Assembly (NCBI GenBank): GCA_020250175.1
Contig: JADCEN010000015.1
Coordinates: 38,148 to 102,147, forward strand
DNA length: 64,000 bases
Direction of reading: 5' to 3'
DNA from: Rhodobacter sp.
GTDB lineage: Bacteria > Pseudomonadota > Alphaproteobacteria > Rhodobacterales > Rhodobacteraceae
The translations under genes and the position numbers were made by a program. Positions 60,896-64,000 of the stretch are shown here, piece by piece. The notes under the pieces are model-generated. The model had not been told where the DNA came from. It saw only the letters and a list, made by a program, of their open reading frames with translations, and did not search any database. The first letter of the stretch is position 1. Each line of letters starts with the position of its first letter.

Positions 60896-62095
60896 ATGGG
60901 CGTTGTGGAAGTTCTGGATCCGGTCGCACCGGCGCGGGCGGGTGGCTGGAAGGTGGATGTGAGCCGGGGGGAGCGGAACGGGCGGGTGTCGTCCGAATGG
61001 TTCAACCGGCCCGATGACGAGCGGTATCTGTCGCTCGACGATCTCTGGGCATCGGTGAAGGGCCGGTCCGAGCGCAGCCGTAGCCGTGTGGTGCAGACGG
61101 CGGATATCCGGGTCGAGGCCGCGCGTGACAGCGCCGAGCGGCTTCACCTGGTCCTTCCGAAAGCGCATGAACCTGTCGCGCCCACGCATTGGGCGTTCGG
61201 CCAGCTGGCCAGCATCGTAGGTGCCCCGGCGTCCTACCTGCGCCAGTTGCCTGCGCCGCTGGCGGGGATCAACCTGCAATACGGCCTGACCAACCATCGC
61301 GCCGAGCAGGTGAAAACCTTTGAGACCGAGGATGGCCGCACAGAACTGCGTGCCGTGACCGGCCCCGACTATGGCCGCATCCACGACCATGAGCTGGTCG
61401 AGGCGGTGCAGCGCATCGCGGGGAACGGCACCGGCGACACGCGCTGGAAGGTGCCGGGCGTTCTTGATTGGTCGACCGGGGTGTACAACCCGGATGTCGA
61501 GATCAGCCGTGACACGACCACGCTCTATGCGTCCGACCGTGATGTCTTCCTGTTTCTGGTCGATGATCACAACCCGATCGAGGCGGGAAGGCTGCCGGAT
61601 GGCTCGCCCGACCTGTACTTCCGAGGCTTCTATTGCTGGAATTCGGAGGTGGGGGCGAAGACCCTCGGCATGGCCAGCTTCTATCTGCGGGCGGTGTGCC
61701 AGAATCGCAACCTCTGGGGCGTCGAGGATTTCCAAGAGATCACCATTCGCCACTCGAAATACGCGGCCTCGCGCTTTGCCCATGAGGCGGCCCCGGCGCT
61801 GACGCGCTTCGCCAATTCCTCGCCGCACGGCTTCGTGAACGGCATCAAGGCCGCGCGGCAGCAGATCGTCGCGCGGACGGACGAGGACCGGGATGACTTT
61901 CTGCGCAAGCGCGGCTTCTCGAAGGCGGAGTTAGGCAAGATCATCGAGAAGGTGCTGATGGAGGAAGGTCGGCCGCCCGAAAGCATCTTCGATTTCGTGC
62001 AGGGCATCACGCGGCTTGCGCGCGACAAGACCCAGCAGGACGCCCGCCTCGACATGGAGGGGCGCGCCAAGAAGCTCCTCGACCGGGTCGGCTGA
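60896..62095 (+). CDS. DUF932 domain-containing protein
   Basis: A 399-residue protein of the DUF932 family (phage/plasmid-like proteins, YfjQ relatives). Family-like stretches include PTHWAFGQLASIVGAPASYLRQLPAPLAGINLQYGL, YGRIHDHELVEAVQRI and DRDVFLFLVDDHNPIEAG. These genes are common in plasmid maintenance blocks near radC-like genes; the biochemical function is unknown. Start supported by CGGGAGATAG. Confidence 0.85.
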   Translation: MGVVEVLDPVAPARAGGWKVDVSRGERNGRVSSEWFNRPDDERYLSLDDLWASVKGRSERSRSRVVQTADIRVEAARDSAERLHLVLPKAHEPVAPTHWAFGQLASIVGAPASYLRQLPAPLAGINLQYGLTNHRAEQVKTFETEDGRTELRAVTGPDYGRIHDHELVEAVQRIAGNGTGDTRWKVPGVLDWSTGVYNPDVEISRDTTTLYASDRDVFLFLVDDHNPIEAGRLPDGSPDLYFRGFYCWNSEVGAKTLGMASFYLRAVCQNRNLWGVEDFQEITIRHSKYAASRFAHEAAPALTRFANSSPHGFVNGIKAARQQIVARTDEDRDDFLRKRGFSKAELGKIIEKVLMEEGRPPESIFDFVQGITRLARDKTQQDARLDMEGRAKKLLDRVG

Positions 62096-62213
62096 CACCG
62101 GCCCGCCACTGCGACCGCCTGCATGCGCGGCGGTCGCACTTTCCCTTTCGACAAGCGCCCGAATGGACCTGCCCAGAAGTGGCCGGGGGCCTCGACGCGC
62201 GCAGTTCTGCGAG

Positions 62214-62660
62214 ATGCCCATGACTCCCCAAGAAGAAACCATCGTCCTCGAGGCCCGTGACATTCTCGGCCGTTACCTCAGTCAGAACCCGGTCATCGGC
62301 AGCTGGCAAGCGCTGATGGACTATTGTGCGCTAACCGTCCGCGGTCCGATCGAGCGGTTCCACGTCCTCTACCTCGACCGCAAGAACCGGATCATTTCCG
62401 ATGAGCTTCTCTCGACGGGCACGGTTGACCATGTCCCGGTCTATCCGCGCGAGGTGATCAAGCGGGCGCTTATGCTGAATGCCAGCGCCCTGATCTTGAT
62501 CCACAACCACCCATCGGGAGATCCGACGCCCTCGGAGGCCGATCTCAGCATGACCAAGGAGATCCAGAAAGGGTGCAAGTATCTCGGCCTAACGTTGCAT
62601 GACCACATCATCGTGGGCGCCGGAACGGAGCTGAGCTTGCGGGCGCTCGGCAAGCTCTGA
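62214..62660 (+). CDS. RadC-like JAB-domain protein
   Basis: A 148-residue JAB/MPN-fold protein of the RadC/YeeS family with the metallopeptidase-type motif LILIHNHPSGDPTPSEAD and an upstream Glu (VPVYPREVIKRAL context). Chromosomal RadC has an extra N-terminal helix-hairpin-helix that is absent here, as in most plasmid and prophage versions. The start is uncertain (62163, 62214 or 62220). It follows DUF932 in the same direction. Confidence 0.88.
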   Translation: MPMTPQEETIVLEARDILGRYLSQNPVIGSWQALMDYCALTVRGPIERFHVLYLDRKNRIISDELLSTGTVDHVPVYPREVIKRALMLNASALILIHNHPSGDPTPSEADLSMTKEIQKGCKYLGLTLHDHIIVGAGTELSLRALGKL

Positions 62661-62682
62661 CGCTGCGGCCAAATCCATCACT

Positions 62683-62720
62683 GCCGCCCTTTCGAGGAAG
62701 AGGGCGGCGGTTTGGTCTTT
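62683..62720 (+). terminator. Terminator after the RadC-like gene
   Basis: GCCGCCCT (62683-62690) and AGGGCGGC (62701-62708) form an eight-base stem with a ten-base loop, followed by the T-rich GGTTTGGTCTTT. A good candidate rho-independent terminator. Confidence 0.65.
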
Positions 62721-62721
62721 G

Positions 62722-62770
62722 ACGGTTTGAGGCGGGGAGAACGGCTTCCCGCGCCGTTGGAGATTTCCCC
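62722..62770 (+). promoter_or_regulatory. Repeated 5' leader, copy 3
   Basis: TGACGGTTTGAGG-CGGGGAGAACGGCTTCCCGCGCC, a variant of the leaders before 53565 and 60896, ending in GGAGA before the ATG at 62771. It directly follows the terminator of the RadC-like gene. Confidence 0.5.
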
Positions 62771-63289
62771 ATGTTCGACTTGCCCCTGCCTATTCACCAG
62801 ACCGCAGTCCCTCGGGGCTTCGCGCCTCCCTTACCGTCGGGCGACACTGATCCCAACCTGCCCTTCGCCCTGACTCTGTCGCGCCGCGCGCCGGCCGACC
62901 TTCTGTCGGGCCGGGCCGCGCCTTTCGTCCTCTCCCGGTTCGCGACTGTGGCAGCCGCCATGCAGGGCGCGATTGAGCATGCCGAGGGGGTCGCCCCGGA
63001 TGCCGCGCCCCAGCTTCTGGCGATCCTCGATCGCGATGAGCGCCTCGTGTTAGCCGGGGCGGCCAGCGACCACGCTGTCGCTTGGTGCCACCCGGTGACG
63101 AGCGCGGCCGAGGCGCGCGGCGTCGTGACCGAGGCAAGCCAGCTACGCGCGCAGGCGGGACGCGCATCGGCCTGGGGTGAGGCCGATCTGGCGGTTCGGC
63201 TGCGCCACCGCGCCGATCTTCTGGACGGGCGTCTCGTCGACCCGCTCTGGCGCGCCCTCGCCGCCCGGGCGCTGCAGGTCGCGGCGTGA
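62771..63289 (+). CDS. Hypothetical plasmid protein, 172 aa
   Basis: Family not recognised. An Ala/Arg-rich soluble protein with FVLSRFATVAAAMQGAIEHAEG, QLLAILDRDERLVLAGAASDHAVAWCHP and an arginine-rich helical C-terminus (RLRHRADLLDGRLVDPLWRALAARALQ). Its leader matches those of the ParB-like and DUF932 genes, which supports it as a real member of the block. Confidence 0.6.
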   Translation: MFDLPLPIHQTAVPRGFAPPLPSGDTDPNLPFALTLSRRAPADLLSGRAAPFVLSRFATVAAAMQGAIEHAEGVAPDAAPQLLAILDRDERLVLAGAASDHAVAWCHPVTSAAEARGVVTEASQLRAQAGRASAWGEADLAVRLRHRADLLDGRLVDPLWRALAARALQVAA

Positions 63290-63388
63290 CGCCCGAGAGG
63301 CAGAGAAGGGCAGGGGGGATTTGGAGCTTGTCCGGGAGAGAGATCGCCCGGACCGGCTCCAATCCCTTCCCTCTACCGGAGAATCCCG

Positions 63389-63991
63389 ATGACCCTGACC
63401 GAACCTACCCTCGCGCCGCCGATGACGCCCCCGACCGTCGACATGGCGCAGATATTCGCCGCGCATGCCGAGCGTGCCGCTCGGACCCTCGCCCTGCGCC
63501 CGGGCAACAAGGACCGCCTCTTCGACGGCCTCACGGCCGCCGGTATCACCCACGTCACCGTGACCTTCGACGGCGCCGGGGACAGCGGCCAGATCGAAAG
63601 CATCGGCGCCTGGTCCGGCGAGACCGCCGTCGACTTCCCCGCGACCGAGATCGAATACGCAGCGCTGACCTGGGACGACCCCGAGGTCGAGATGCGCCAG
63701 CTCTCGCTGGAGGATGTCGTCGAGCAACTCACCTACGACTTCCTCTCCGACACCCATGGTGGTTGGGAGAACAACGACGGCGCCTACGGCGAGTTCTGCT
63801 TCGACGCCTCCGCCCGCTGCATCCATCTTGAGTTCAACGAGCGATTCACCTCGTCTGAACGTATTCGGCGTCTACGCCCCATTGAATTTCGGCTTGCGGG
63901 CTGCGGCGATGTGATGAATCGGAGGGCTGTCGGTAGCTCGTCAGGGAGTACGAGACGAGGTCCTTATTCGCCGTCGGCCTGCTGGGCATAG
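63389..63991 (+). CDS. DUF6878-like protein with a chimeric C-terminus (possibly disrupted)
   Basis: Residues 1 to about 155 look like the DUF6878 family (SDTHGGWENNDGAYGEFCFD, then HLEFNERFTSSE, near where family members normally end). The frame then runs on for about 45 unrelated residues (RIRRLRPIEFRLAGCGD and so on) to TAG at 63991, so the sequence from about 63860 on is probably inserted DNA that removed the natural stop. The start at MTLTEPTLAPP has CCGGAGAA upstream. Function unknown. Confidence 0.65.
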   Translation: MTLTEPTLAPPMTPPTVDMAQIFAAHAERAARTLALRPGNKDRLFDGLTAAGITHVTVTFDGAGDSGQIESIGAWSGETAVDFPATEIEYAALTWDDPEVEMRQLSLEDVVEQLTYDFLSDTHGGWENNDGAYGEFCFDASARCIHLEFNERFTSSERIRRLRPIEFRLAGCGDVMNRRAVGSSSGSTRRGPYSPSACWA

Positions 63992-64000
63992 GCCCATGGC

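Noticed and set aside
60635..61828. 397-codon minus-strand open frame
   Set aside because: Antisense to DUF932. Its TGAGSHSPD segment also appears in another antisense frame (53382-53936), but this only reflects the repeated DNA leader.
1..64000. CRISPR arrays, tRNA or rRNA genes
   Set aside because: No regularly spaced repeats, tRNA-like cloverleaf or rRNA sequence noticed on reading.

Overview
The window looks like part of a large secondary replicon of a Rhodobacteraceae-type alphaproteobacterium. It has high GC, a repABC replication and partition cassette (49.8-53.5 kb), many ABC, TTT and TRAP uptake genes, many IclR and GntR regulators, and a plasmid-housekeeping block (53.5-64 kb: large ParB-like protein, SSB, H-NS-like protein, DUF932, RadC/JAB, DUF6878). 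No tRNA, rRNA or CRISPR array was seen. All assignments come from reading the sequence and translations; no database search was run.

Layout: (1) 0-13.3 kb, amine/amino-acid catabolism: a partial FAD-GcvT enzyme, a polyamine-type ABC transporter operon with an FAD oxidoreductase and an EamA exporter, a divergent IclR regulator, and an M20 amidohydrolase-RidA-PhzF-DapB-like operon. Two related 14-bp motifs (8812, 13344) suggest one IclR regulon. (2) 13.5-19.7 kb: an IS6-family transposase remnant, then the homoprotocatechuate meta-cleavage operon hpaFEDGHI with divergent hpaR. (3) 19.7-25.5 kb: a TctCBA-ALDH-Tm-1-like operon with its own divergent IclR gene. (4) 25.6-33 kb: aminotransferase, MBL-fold hydrolase, GntR regulator, class-I glutamine amidotransferase, and a cytochrome P450-glutamine synthetase-like-ferredoxin set that recalls gamma-glutamylated or secondary-amine oxidation loci. 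(5) 33-38.7 kb: an IS6-family insertion beside a decayed hpaR-like 3' end, a second Tm-1-like gene, a second FAD-GcvT enzyme and an IclR regulator.

(6) 38.7-49.5 kb is a mobile-element graveyard and plasmid-maintenance zone: a compact 3.5-kb tniA-tniB-tniQ transposon with readable ends, a truncated IS5-family copy, a decapitated TRAP permease, a GntR regulator, a DUF1403-ScpB pair divergent from a tyrosine recombinase that has a conspicuous inverted repeat in front of it, a frameshifted IS630-family transposase, a Phd/PIN toxin-antitoxin pair and a serine recombinase. (7) repABC follows, with a readable antisense RNA between repB and repC and two parS-like 16-mers after repC. (8) The 53.5-64 kb block has similar 5' leaders in front of at least three genes and GAAA-capped hairpins behind two others.

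In function, the left 38 kb imports and degrades amines and aromatic acids. The hpa products would be pyruvate and succinate semialdehyde, and the adjacent aldehyde dehydrogenase could plausibly feed the latter into the TCA cycle. The right 20 kb replicates, partitions and maintains the plasmid. IS6-family sequences in the same orientation at 13.5 and 33.2 kb bracket the aromatic/amine catabolic segment and may record how it was assembled.
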